Notes under the pieces: model-generated
Databases searched by the model: none
What the model was told of the DNA's origin: nothing
Seen by the model: only the letters and a program-made list of their open reading frames with translations
Shown here: piece after piece, positions 1-5,549 of the stretch
Layout: every line of letters starts with the position of its first letter
Numbering within the stretch: position 1 is the first letter of the stretch
Source: CBDTTM01 sp965363355
GTDB taxonomy: Bacteria; Bacillota; Negativicutes; Selenomonadales; Selenomonadaceae
Direction: 5' to 3'
Length of the DNA: 5,549 nucleotides
NCBI GenBank assembly: GCA_965363355.1
Contig: CBDTTM010000173.1
Coordinates: 1 to 5,549, forward strand
Translations under genes and position numbers: made by a program

Positions 1-28
1 CTTCTCAAAGTCTTTTAAAGTTTTATTC

Positions 29-1081
29 TTATTTAAGCAATCCCAGAGTGTAGGTTGTCTGTGCATGCCATGTTTCACCTTTTTTGAGGATTGGCTGCAA
101 AAATGCAGGATGTTCTAGTGCATTCGGGAAATACTGGGATTCTAGGCAAAACGCTCCGCGCCGGACAATGTCAGCCTGCTTTTTACCGGCAATCCCGGTT
201 TCTAAATAGTTGCCGCTGTAAAACTGGACGCCAGGCAAGGTGGTTGCTGCCGTGAGTGTGATGCCGGTTTGCTCATCGCAAGCGAAGGCTGCTTTTTTGA
301 GCGTGCCGTCAAAATCGTTGATGACCCAGTTGTGGTCAAAGCCGGCGGCGAATTGAAGTTGTTCGAAATCGTCATCGATGTGTTCTCCGATTTTGGTCAA
401 TTTTCGTAAATCAAGCGGAGTACCTTCCACTGGAAGAATTTTGCCGTTTGGTAAGGATTCAGCATTTGCTTCCGTATAATGGTCAGCAAAAAGCTGGATT
501 TTTTGCGAAAGGACATCGCCGCTGTCATGGCCGCCGAGGTTAAAGTAACTGTGGTTGGTCAAATTGCAGACGGTATCCTGGTCGCAGACGGCACTGTAGT
601 CGATGCTGAGGCTATTGTCATCGGATAGACTGTAGCGGACGGTGGCTTCAAGAGTCCCTGGGAAGTTTTCTTCACCGTCGGGACTTGTATATTGGAGAAC
701 GAGATCAGCGCCATCGACCTTTGCGGCCCAGACCTTTTTGTCAAAACCGATTTGTCCCCCATGTAAATGATTTTTTCCGTTGTTGCAATAGAGTTGGTAG
801 TTCTTCTGGTTGAGGGTGAAGTGCCCTTTGGCAATGCGGTTGGCATGTCTGCCAATCAATGCGCCGATGTAGAAAGTCTGGGCTTCATAACTGGCGACAT
901 CATCATAGCCAAGGACGACATCACGTTTTTGGCCGGTTTTATCTGGTAGGATGATGGATTGTACGGCACCGCCATACGTGATGATGCTGACTTCCATGTG
1001 ATTGGTATTGCTGAGTATGTAACGATCGACAGTTTCACCGTTTTTTGTGGTGCCAAACAATTCGCGTTTAATTTGATTCAA
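29..1081 (-). CDS. galM: Aldose 1-epimerase (mutarotase), GalM family
   Basis: This 350-residue protein is a full-length mutarotase, a cytoplasmic enzyme that interconverts the alpha and beta anomers of aldohexoses such as glucose and galactose and feeds the Leloir or glucose pathways. Family hallmarks are in order: GRHANRI (77-83), NHLHGG with His107, NLTNHSYFNLGG with His177, GFDHNWV with Asp249, and ESQYFPN with Glu314. By family knowledge, the two histidines, the Asp and the Glu match the catalytic/substrate-binding set (His96, His170, Asp243 and Glu304 in the Lactococcus enzyme). The start is a TTG: GAGGAGGG lies 8 nt upstream in the usual spacing, while the first in-frame ATG is residue 29, inside the conserved N-terminal beta domain. 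No signal peptide is seen. It is transcribed alone and leftward, divergent from the HAD gene. Its 3' flank runs off the window after 28 bases, so a downstream operon partner cannot be excluded. The family call is secure; the preferred sugar is not readable from sequence. Confidence 0.96.
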   Translation of the reverse strand: MNQIKRELFGTTKNGETVDRYILSNTNHMEVSIITYGGAVQSIILPDKTGQKRDVVLGYDDVASYEAQTFYIGALIGRHANRIAKGHFTLNQKNYQLYCNNGKNHLHGGQIGFDKKVWAAKVDGADLVLQYTSPDGEENFPGTLEATVRYSLSDDNSLSIDYSAVCDQDTVCNLTNHSYFNLGGHDSGDVLSQKIQLFADHYTEANAESLPNGKILPVEGTPLDLRKLTKIGEHIDDDFEQLQFAAGFDHNWVINDFDGTLKKAAFACDEQTGITLTAATTLPGVQFYSGNYLETGIAGKKQADIVRRGAFCLESQYFPNALEHPAFLQPILKKGETWHAQTTYTLGLLK

Positions 1082-1088
1082 GAAAAAT

Positions 1089-1096
1089 CCCTCCTC
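1089..1096 (-). promoter_or_regulatory. Strong Shine-Dalgarno that fixes the galM TTG start
   Basis: The minus strand reads GAGGAGGG here, a near-ideal match to the 16S rRNA 3' end. The AGGAGG core ends 8 nt before the TTG at 1081-1079. This site is the main reason to choose the TTG over the internal ATG at codon 29. Confidence 0.85.
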
Positions 1097-1118
1097 GATT
1101 TAAGAAAAAGACATAATG

Positions 1119-1142
1119 TCCATACTATTTTATTAGTATGGA
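1119..1142. promoter_or_regulatory. Perfect inverted repeat, likely repressor operator in the galM leader
   Basis: The arms TCCATACTA (1119-1127) and TAGTATGGA (1134-1142) are exact reverse complements of 9 bp around a 6-bp AT-only spacer. The centre lies about 21 bp downstream of the predicted galM transcription start near 1152, a normal position for a roadblock-type repressor site. In RNA it would also form a 9-bp hairpin with a 6-nt loop, but no U-run follows immediately, so an intrinsic terminator is unlikely. The half-site does not match the CG-centred LacI/GalR consensus or any operator I can name, and no regulator gene lies in the window. Confidence 0.6.
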
Positions 1143-1158
1143 TTATTCTGACAAATTA

Positions 1159-1187
1159 AGTATAGCACGGACTTTGTTGTCGGGCAA
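1159..1187 (-). promoter_or_regulatory. Sigma-70/SigA-type promoter for galM
   Basis: On the minus strand, TTGCCC (-35, 1187-1182) and TATACT (-10, 1164-1159) are separated by exactly 17 bp. They match the consensus at 4 of 6 and 5 of 6 positions. The expected start is near 1152, giving a leader of about 70 nt that contains the perfect dyad and the strong Shine-Dalgarno. Confidence 0.7.
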
Positions 1188-1203
1188 CTATATAGAGTTG
1201 TAT

Positions 1204-1221
1204 GCTAAAATTCTTTTTAGC
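1204..1221. repeat. Small perfect inverted repeat upstream of the galM -35 box
   Basis: Arms GCTAAAA and TTTTAGC (7 bp) flank a 4-nt TTCT loop. A second, overlapping pair, TATGCT (1201-1206) and AGCATA (1226-1231), could form an alternative pairing with the same left arm. The repeat lies about 17 bp upstream of the galM -35 box. It closely resembles the dyad at 5452-5471 in the chemoreceptor leader. Function unknown; short AT-rich dyads can arise by chance. Confidence 0.35.
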
Positions 1222-1291
1222 GGAAAGCATAGCGCCTGCCTCGATAAAAATCTGTTGGATTGATTAAATGGTAGCTGGATTCTGTGGGCAA

Positions 1292-1300
1292 TGGTATAAT
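1292..1300 (+). promoter_or_regulatory. Extended -10 promoter for the HAD gene (and possibly the dehydrogenase)
   Basis: TGG followed by a perfect TATAAT (1295-1300) forms an extended -10 element. No good -35 hexamer lies 16-18 bp upstream (TAGCTG at best), which is usual for extended -10 promoters. Transcription would start near 1307, leaving a leader of about 77 nt. Confidence 0.65.
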
Positions 1301-1383
1301 GGAATCGTTTGAGATTTTAATGAAAGAGTCGCCTTCTTACTTCTTAGGGGGATGGCAGATCTTTTGCAAGAAAAGAGGCAGCA

Positions 1384-2028
1384 ATGAAAGCAGTTATTTT
1401 TGATATGGATGGCGTCATCATCGATAGTGAACCCATCCATACGATGACAAAAATCCAGACATTCCGCCATTATGGCTTAGAGTTGACTGAAGCGGAATGC
1501 CTACCTTATATGGGCCGTACTACAAAGGCGATGTTTGAGCACTTCATCGAAAAATATGAGGTGGAAATTTCTCTAGCGGAAATGGTCCGCTATAAACATG
1601 AAAGATATTTAACCGTATTACATAAGGATGAATCGATCAAGCCGATCAAAGGGGTCATGGAGCTTTTACAAGCTCTGCGGGCAAAAAATATTCCGGCAGC
1701 GATAGGTTCTTCTTCAGGGCGTCAAGTAATCGATGCTGTTGTTGAAAAGTTTCATTTGCATACATATTTTCAGTCGATATTGAGTGGTGCTGATTTGCCA
1801 CAGAGCAAGCCGGATCCGGCGGTGTATCTGCTATCGGCAAAACGGCTTGGCATTGAAGCCAAAGATTGTATGGTCATTGAAGATGCAGCTTCAGGAATTG
1901 CCGCGGCTAAGGCGGCGGGGATGTATTGCATTGCTTATCGCAATCCGAATTCAGGCTCGCAGGATTTGTCACAGGCCGACAAAATCGTTGATTCTCTTGA
2001 GGAAATTGATTTGGCTGAATTTTTTTAG
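1384..2028 (+). CDS. HAD-superfamily hydrolase, beta-phosphoglucomutase/CbbY-like (subfamily IA)
   Basis: This 214-residue cytoplasmic protein has all four HAD motifs. Motif I is DMDGVIIDS (7-15) with nucleophile Asp7 and general acid/base Asp9. Motif II is GSSS (108-111). Motif III is Lys142 in SKPDP. Motif IV is the acidic pair Glu166-Asp167 in IEDAASG, which binds magnesium. A helical C1 cap sits between motifs I and II at about 16-85. The length is typical of beta-phosphoglucomutases and related sugar-phosphate phosphatases. The family transfers or removes phosphate on small phosphosugars through an aspartyl-phosphate; mutase and phosphatase cannot be separated from motifs alone. The ATG is preceded by AGAGG with 5 nt spacing, and no other in-frame start exists back to the TAG at 1345. 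Proximity to a mutarotase suggests a hexose phosphate substrate (inference). The next gene begins 107 bp downstream on the same strand. Confidence 0.9.
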   Translation: MKAVIFDMDGVIIDSEPIHTMTKIQTFRHYGLELTEAECLPYMGRTTKAMFEHFIEKYEVEISLAEMVRYKHERYLTVLHKDESIKPIKGVMELLQALRAKNIPAAIGSSSGRQVIDAVVEKFHLHTYFQSILSGADLPQSKPDPAVYLLSAKRLGIEAKDCMVIEDAASGIAAAKAAGMYCIAYRNPNSGSQDLSQADKIVDSLEEIDLAEFF

Positions 2029-2069
2029 GAAAAGAAGCCACAAAAAATAACTAGACAATATTCACGTGT

Positions 2070-2099
2070 TTGGCAGGAATGAATTGATGTATGGCTAAT
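2070..2099 (+). promoter_or_regulatory. Possible weak promoter before the alcohol dehydrogenase
   Basis: TTGGCA (2070-2075, 5 of 6 to the -35 consensus) and GCTAAT (2094-2099, 4 of 6 to the -10 consensus) are 18 bp apart. The match is moderate. With no terminator between the HAD gene and the dehydrogenase, the latter could instead be read from the upstream promoter. No Rex-type dyad (TTGTGA...TCACAA) is visible in this gap. Confidence 0.3.
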
Positions 2100-2121
2100 T
2101 AATGAAACATATGCTTATTTT

Positions 2122-2128
2122 AAGGGGG
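2122..2128 (+). promoter_or_regulatory. Ribosome binding site of the alcohol dehydrogenase
   Basis: AAGGGGG lies 7 nt before the ATG at 2136, the standard distance, and supports that start. Confidence 0.75.
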
Positions 2129-2135
2129 CACATTC

Positions 2136-3317
2136 ATGCAAAGTTTTGAATATCATAGTCCAACTGAAATTATATTTGGCCGTGAGGCTGAGGCGAAAAC
2201 ACCGGAAAAAATAAAAAAATATGGCGGGACTCGAGTTTTTATCGTTTATGGCGGCGGCAGTGTAGTTCGCAGCGGCCTTTTGGCAAAAATGGAAACAATG
2301 CTCAAAGAGGCTGGCCTTCAGCATATGTCTTTAGGTGGAGTCCATCCAAATCCTTATGTTGATTTTGCTCGCGAAGCGGTAAAAAAGGCGATTGATTTTG
2401 GCGCGGATTTTGTTTTGGCTGTCGGTGGAGGCAGTGTTATTGATACAGGAAAAGCAGTAGCTCATGGGGTAGCAAACCCTGGAGTGGATATCTGGGATTT
2501 TTGGACAGGCAAAGCGAAGCTGGAAAAATCTTTGCCGTTGGCGTCTGTGCTGACGATTGCAGCTGCTGGCAGTGAAACCAGCGATTCTGCTGTTTTGACA
2601 GATGAAGCTTCTGGTAGAAAGAGCGGTCTCAATACCCAGTTCAATCGCCCGCGTTTTGCTATCATGAATCCTGAACTTACGTATACTTTGCCGCAAAAGC
2701 AAATTGCTTGCGGTGTTGCAGACATTTTGATGCATACGATCGATCGTTATTTTTCCAAAGTCGATGGGAATGAATTCACGGATATTTTGGCGGAAGGGCT
2801 GCTTAAAAATGTCATGCGCAATGGGCGCACAGCGCTCGAAAAGACGCATGATTACCATGCGATGAGCGAAATCATGTGGTGCGGCAGCATTTCACATAAT
2901 GATTTGACAGGGCTAGGTCGACCAAAAGACTTTGCGACACACAAACTAGGTCATGAACTCAGCGGCAAATTCGATGTGCCTCATGGCGCGTCACTTACGG
3001 CGGTTTGGGCTTCGTGGGCACGTTATGTCTACAAAGAAAATCCGGAACGTTTTGCCCATTTTGCGGTGAGCTTATGGGGTATTCAGCCAATTGATATAGA
3101 AAAGGCGGCTTTGGCGGGAATCGCTGCGATGGAACGGTATTTCCAGGCCATCGGCATGCCGACGAATTTCACGGAACTTGGCATTGGCATTCAAGATGAA
3201 GCAGGGCTTGCTTATCTTGCCGATATGTGTACGGATCATGGCAATAAAACAGTGGCGAATTTCAAGCAATTGAATCGTCAAGATGTCTATGAAATATATA
3301 AGATGGCAAATTGCTAA
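2136..3317 (+). CDS. Iron-containing alcohol dehydrogenase, butanol dehydrogenase/YqhD type
   Basis: This 393-residue cytoplasmic enzyme belongs to the group III metal-dependent alcohol dehydrogenases, which reduce aldehydes to alcohols with NAD(P)H and so reoxidise cofactor in fermentation. The N-terminal Rossmann-like domain carries YGGGSVVRSG (38-47) and the signature GGGSVID (97-103), both nucleotide-binding. The C-terminal helical domain carries the metal ligands expected from YqhD and FucO: Asp196 and His200 (GVADILMH), His269 and His283 (VPHGASL), with the normal 14-residue gap between the last two. The opening FEYHSPTEIIFG (4-15) and the total length fit the Bdh/YqhD branch rather than the FucO or AdhE branch. 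Substrate could be butanal, another short aldehyde or methylglyoxal-type carbonyls; NADH versus NADPH use is unresolved. A strong terminator follows 12 nt after the stop. All catalytic residues are intact. Confidence 0.94.
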   Translation: MQSFEYHSPTEIIFGREAEAKTPEKIKKYGGTRVFIVYGGGSVVRSGLLAKMETMLKEAGLQHMSLGGVHPNPYVDFAREAVKKAIDFGADFVLAVGGGSVIDTGKAVAHGVANPGVDIWDFWTGKAKLEKSLPLASVLTIAAAGSETSDSAVLTDEASGRKSGLNTQFNRPRFAIMNPELTYTLPQKQIACGVADILMHTIDRYFSKVDGNEFTDILAEGLLKNVMRNGRTALEKTHDYHAMSEIMWCGSISHNDLTGLGRPKDFATHKLGHELSGKFDVPHGASLTAVWASWARYVYKENPERFAHFAVSLWGIQPIDIEKAALAGIAAMERYFQAIGMPTNFTELGIGIQDEAGLAYLADMCTDHGNKTVANFKQLNRQDVYEIYKMANC

Positions 3318-3329
3318 AACGATAGACAA

Positions 3330-3371
3330 AAAACCGGTGAAGCTCCATTTGATGGAAGCTTCACCGGTTTT
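3330..3371. terminator. Bidirectional intrinsic terminator between convergent genes
   Basis: Arms AAAACCGGTGAAGCT (3330-3344) and AGCTTCACCGGTTTT (3357-3371) are perfect 15-bp reverse complements. They continue as CCAT/ATGG after one bulged A and close on a TTG loop. On the plus strand the stem ends in TTTTATTTAT; on the minus strand it ends in TTTTTTGTC. The hairpin begins 12 nt after the dehydrogenase stop and, read the other way, 12 nt after the chemoreceptor stop, so it can end both transcripts. Confidence 0.95.
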
Positions 3372-3383
3372 ATTTATAAACAA

Positions 3384-5417
3384 TTATATTTTGAATTTTT
3401 CTATGGCGTTTTGCAGCTGCATAGCGAGGTCAGCAAGACCTTGGCTGGCAGATGCGATTTCTTGGATCGATGCGGCTTGTTCTTCCGTCGTTGCTGATAC
3501 GGACTGGGTTTCAGCTGCATTCTTGGTGCTGATGTCGTCGATTTGAGCAATGGATTTTACCATATGCGTGCTGTCGTTCGCCATATGGGTGATTGCTGAA
3601 GAAATGTTTTCGATTTCATGGGAGAGGTTTATGATTTCATCCGCAATTTGAGCAAATGTCTGATCGGCTTGTTCAATCGCTTCGATACCGGAATTGACTT
3701 GGTCGGATTCGGTTTTCATCGCATTGACAGCAAGCTGCATGTCATTTAAGTTGCGGCCAATCAACTCACCGATTTTGGTTGAAGATTTTTCCGATTCTTC
3801 GGCGAGCTTGCGGACTTCTTCGGCGACGACCGAGAAGCCGCGGCCATGTTCACCGGCACGAGCCGCTTCAATTGCAGCATTGAGTGCCAATAAATTTGTT
3901 TGGCCGGCAATATTGCTGATGAGATCGACAATATTACTGATTTCTTGCGAGCCGTCATTGAGGTTTTCGATAGCCTTGTAGATGTTTTTTGAACCTTCAT
4001 CGATTTTTTTCATCTGCGTGACAGCCAGTGCGATAGAACTGCGGCCTTCGGTTGCATGATGGTTGGTTGATTTTGCAATGCCGGCAACTTCGGATGCTTT
4101 GGCTGAAATTTCTTCGGCGTTCGCGGAAATATTTTGCGCAATCTTATTGACGCTGCCAGTTTCGGTGGTTTGGCGTTCAAGCCCATCGGCGATGACGGCA
4201 ATGGAAGCGGCGACTTGGCTGGAAGCCTGTGCGGATTCCGTCGAATTAGCTGTGAGCTCTTCGCTTGATGCAGCTACTTGGTTGGACTGGTTTTGTATTT
4301 GCCGAATGAGATTGCGCAGTGTTTCTCGCATTTTGTTGAATCCGGCAGCAAGTTGACCGATTTCATCGCGTGAGTCGATGCTCACATTGTCCTGACGGAA
4401 GTCACCTTCCGTGAGAACATCACATTCATCGCGAATCTGTTCAACGGATTTAGCAATGCGGCTGGCAAAGAAATAGATGATTGCAATTGCCAAAATCGTA
4501 AAGAATAAAGCGGTGAAGCCGAGTGTTCGCGATAGTTTGGCTGCATCGGCATTGACTTCAGCTTCTGGAGCAACAATCGATACAAACCAAGAACGACCTT
4601 CGAGGTTGATTGGTGTGATGACGGCTAAAGATTCTGTGCCATTGGAGGTCGCATAATGGAGGACTCCTTGTTGTTTATTCGTCAGTGCATTTTTAAATCC
4701 GTCGACGAAGTTGTCTGGCATGGATTCTTTTTCATGTCCAGGAACGGCTGAAAGCGTTTTTTCGGTTACGTTCCAATTGCCGACATATTCAGGCTTCTTA
4801 CCAAAGCCAATCGTCATGCCGGATTCATCGACAAGATAACCGTAGCCGCTGTCGAAGAACTTGATTTCATCGGTGAGTTTTGAAATCTTATCAAGCGAAA
4901 TCGTACCGCAGACAAATCCTTCTAATTGACCGTTTTTTAAAATAGGCAAGGTCAAAAGCGTGATTGCTTTGCCTGTCGTGTGTGAAACGGAAGGATCTGA
5001 TAAGTAAGGTTTTTGTGTTTCTCGTACTTTTTTTATGTATTCGCGATCGGCACGGTTCATGACGAGCCCGTCTTCATTTACGGCAATACCGTTTTTGTCG
5101 ATGAAACAGATCATGTCAAAATCTGTAGTACGTTGTTTGAGGGCATTGAGAATCTTGATTTTGCCGGTCTGATCAGCGGCCAAAAGTTCTGGGTTTGAAG
5201 CTAATTCTTCTAGGCGAATCAGGCGATTGCTCATTTCAGTGCGAATTCCTGCAGCGTATTTTTCACCGATTTTAGAAGCTGTAACATCGGCACTGGTTAC
5301 AAGGATATTTTGTGTGATGTAATAGCTGATGAGAGCGAGAATCGTGAAACTGAGAATAAAGAGTGGCAGCAAAATCACTAGGAATTTGTTGCGCATGGTA
5401 AATAGGTTTGAATTCAT
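3384..5417 (-). CDS. Methyl-accepting chemotaxis protein (dCache-HAMP-MCP signal)
   Basis: This 677-residue inner-membrane chemoreceptor senses a ligand outside the cell and controls the CheA kinase through CheW. TM1 lies at about 11-34, an extracytoplasmic double-Cache sensor at about 37-290, TM2 at about 299-318, and HAMP at about 319-371 (with DEIGQL at 351-356). The long coiled-coil signalling domain has the highly conserved hairpin tip at about 503-540 (QTNLLALNAAIEAARAGE, then GRGFSVVAEEVRKLAEES). Each arm from the tip is about 150 residues, consistent with the 44-heptad class common in Firmicutes. Likely adaptation sites are ASSEELTA (383-390) and SATTEEQAAS (641-650). No CheR-tethering pentapeptide ends the protein. 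The membrane-proximal Cache module has DREYIKKVRETQKPYLSDP (124-142) and lacks the RxWY pattern of the amino-acid-binding dCache group, so the ligand is unknown. ATG 5417 is chosen because AAAGGAG lies 7 nt upstream; the alternative Met8 has no ribosome binding site. It appears monocistronic, with its own promoter and terminator. Confidence 0.96.
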   Translation of the reverse strand: MNSNLFTMRNKFLVILLPLFILSFTILALISYYITQNILVTSADVTASKIGEKYAAGIRTEMSNRLIRLEELASNPELLAADQTGKIKILNALKQRTTDFDMICFIDKNGIAVNEDGLVMNRADREYIKKVRETQKPYLSDPSVSHTTGKAITLLTLPILKNGQLEGFVCGTISLDKISKLTDEIKFFDSGYGYLVDESGMTIGFGKKPEYVGNWNVTEKTLSAVPGHEKESMPDNFVDGFKNALTNKQQGVLHYATSNGTESLAVITPINLEGRSWFVSIVAPEAEVNADAAKLSRTLGFTALFFTILAIAIIYFFASRIAKSVEQIRDECDVLTEGDFRQDNVSIDSRDEIGQLAAGFNKMRETLRNLIRQIQNQSNQVAASSEELTANSTESAQASSQVAASIAVIADGLERQTTETGSVNKIAQNISANAEEISAKASEVAGIAKSTNHHATEGRSSIALAVTQMKKIDEGSKNIYKAIENLNDGSQEISNIVDLISNIAGQTNLLALNAAIEAARAGEHGRGFSVVAEEVRKLAEESEKSSTKIGELIGRNLNDMQLAVNAMKTESDQVNSGIEAIEQADQTFAQIADEIINLSHEIENISSAITHMANDSTHMVKSIAQIDDISTKNAAETQSVSATTEEQAASIQEIASASQGLADLAMQLQNAIEKFKI

Positions 5418-5424
5418 GGTAAAA

Positions 5425-5431
5425 CTCCTTT
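5425..5431 (-). promoter_or_regulatory. Ribosome binding site of the chemoreceptor gene
   Basis: The minus strand reads AAAGGAG, 7 nt before the ATG at 5417-5415. It decides between Met1 and the nearby Met8. Confidence 0.8.
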
Positions 5432-5451
5432 AAAATAATACTGTTGCATTT

Positions 5452-5471
5452 GCTTAAAATCCTTTTTAAGC
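5452..5471. repeat. Perfect inverted repeat in the chemoreceptor 5' leader
   Basis: Arms GCTTAAAA (5452-5459) and TTTTAAGC (5464-5471) are exact 8-bp reverse complements around a 4-nt loop. The dyad begins a few bases downstream of the predicted transcription start near 5475, so it could be an operator or a small 5' hairpin protecting the mRNA end. It closely resembles the dyad at 1204-1221. Confidence 0.45.
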
Positions 5472-5481
5472 TGTAATACAT

Positions 5482-5510
5482 ATGATACTATGGGGAAAAA
5501 ATAAAATCAA
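5482..5510 (-). promoter_or_regulatory. Sigma-70/SigA-type promoter for the chemoreceptor gene
   Basis: On the minus strand, TTGATT (-35, 5510-5505) and TATCAT (-10, 5487-5482) are 17 bp apart, matching 4 of 6 and 5 of 6 consensus positions. The upstream DNA is very AT-rich, as in an UP element. No motility sigma factor (SigD/FliA-type TAAA...CCGATA) match was seen, which suggests housekeeping rather than flagellar-regulon expression. Beyond this, to the window end at 5549, nothing else is recognisable. Confidence 0.65.
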
Positions 5511-5549
5511 TAAATATATATTATGGTTACATTTATAAAGAATAATAGA

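Larger units (their letters stand above)
1082..1383. other. Divergent intergenic control region between galM and the HAD gene
   Basis: This 302-bp stretch has no protein gene. Its left part holds the galM ribosome binding site, a perfect dyad (1119-1142) and the galM promoter (1159-1187). The middle holds two small dyads (1185-1200 and 1204-1221). The right part holds an extended -10 promoter (1292-1300) and a leader of about 77 nt for the HAD gene. Between roughly 1232 and 1290 I see nothing recognisable. No tRNA, riboswitch or catabolite-response (cre) consensus was found by eye. Confidence 0.8.

Noticed and set aside
1..28. T-rich stretch CTTTTAAAGTTTTATT after galM as a possible terminator
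   Set aside because: The visible palindrome is only about 4 bp per arm with no GC-rich stem. A real stem could lie outside the window, so it is not called.
1185..1200. CAACT/AGTTG dyad overlapping the galM -35 box
   Set aside because: The arms are only 5 bp with a 6-bp spacer, short enough to occur by chance; no independent support as an operator.
2029..2135. Rex-type redox operator or terminator between the HAD and dehydrogenase genes
   Set aside because: I looked for TTGTGA/TCACAA-like arms and for a GC stem followed by a T-run and found neither. ATTCA/TGAAT arms (2060-2084) are 5 bp around a 15-nt loop and are too weak.
2331..2858. 175-codon open frame on the minus strand opposite the alcohol dehydrogenase
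   Set aside because: It lies entirely inside a well-supported plus-strand gene, has no ribosome binding site or recognisable domain, and has the composition of a shadow frame.
4063..4356. 97-codon plus-strand frame within the chemoreceptor gene
   Set aside because: It is antisense to the conserved signalling coiled coil. The repetitive Ala/Ser/Glu codons of that region keep the other frames open; no domain is visible.
1..5549. CRISPR array, insertion sequence, tRNA, phage or defence-system genes
   Set aside because: No direct repeats with spacers, no transposase frame, no tRNA cloverleaf pattern and no unexplained large frame were found. Almost all sequence is explained by four ordinary genes and their control sites.

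Overview
This 5.5 kb window is most likely chromosomal DNA from an anaerobic, moderately AT-rich Firmicute. The signs are strong AGGAGG/AGGGGG-type ribosome binding sites, a TTG start, a YqhD/Bdh-type iron alcohol dehydrogenase as found in fermentative anaerobes, and an MCP ending in the FKI-type tail common in Firmicutes. A Negativicutes-like origin would fit, but that is impression only; no rRNA or other phylogenetic marker is present.

Layout: (1) 29-1081, minus strand, aldose 1-epimerase (GalM family) with a TTG start. (2) 1082-1383, a 302-bp divergent intergenic region. It holds a well-formed promoter for galM, a perfect 9-bp-arm inverted repeat just downstream of that promoter, and an extended -10 promoter for the rightward genes. 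(3) 1384-2028, plus strand, HAD hydrolase of the beta-phosphoglucomutase/CbbY type. (4) 2136-3317, plus strand, iron-dependent alcohol dehydrogenase of the butanol dehydrogenase/YqhD type, 107 bp downstream with no visible terminator between, so possibly cotranscribed. (5) 3330-3371, a near-perfect bidirectional terminator exactly 12 nt from the stop codons of both converging genes. (6) 3384-5417, minus strand, a complete transmembrane methyl-accepting chemotaxis protein with a dCache sensor, HAMP and signalling domain. (7) 5418-5549, its promoter region, with a small perfect inverted repeat in the 5' leader; the window ends in AT-rich DNA.

The genes fit a sugar-using fermenter. GalM handles hexose anomers, the HAD protein is a candidate sugar-phosphate mutase or phosphatase, the alcohol dehydrogenase disposes of reductant, and the chemoreceptor senses an unknown small molecule. 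They sit in three separate transcription units, so a single shared pathway is not shown. All four proteins look intact, with their expected catalytic or signalling residues. I see no mobile element, CRISPR array, RNA gene or defence-like system, and no convincing new biological system. The most interesting leftovers are regulatory: the galM leader dyad, and a pair of look-alike small dyads (1204-1221 and 5452-5471) in the two regulatory regions.
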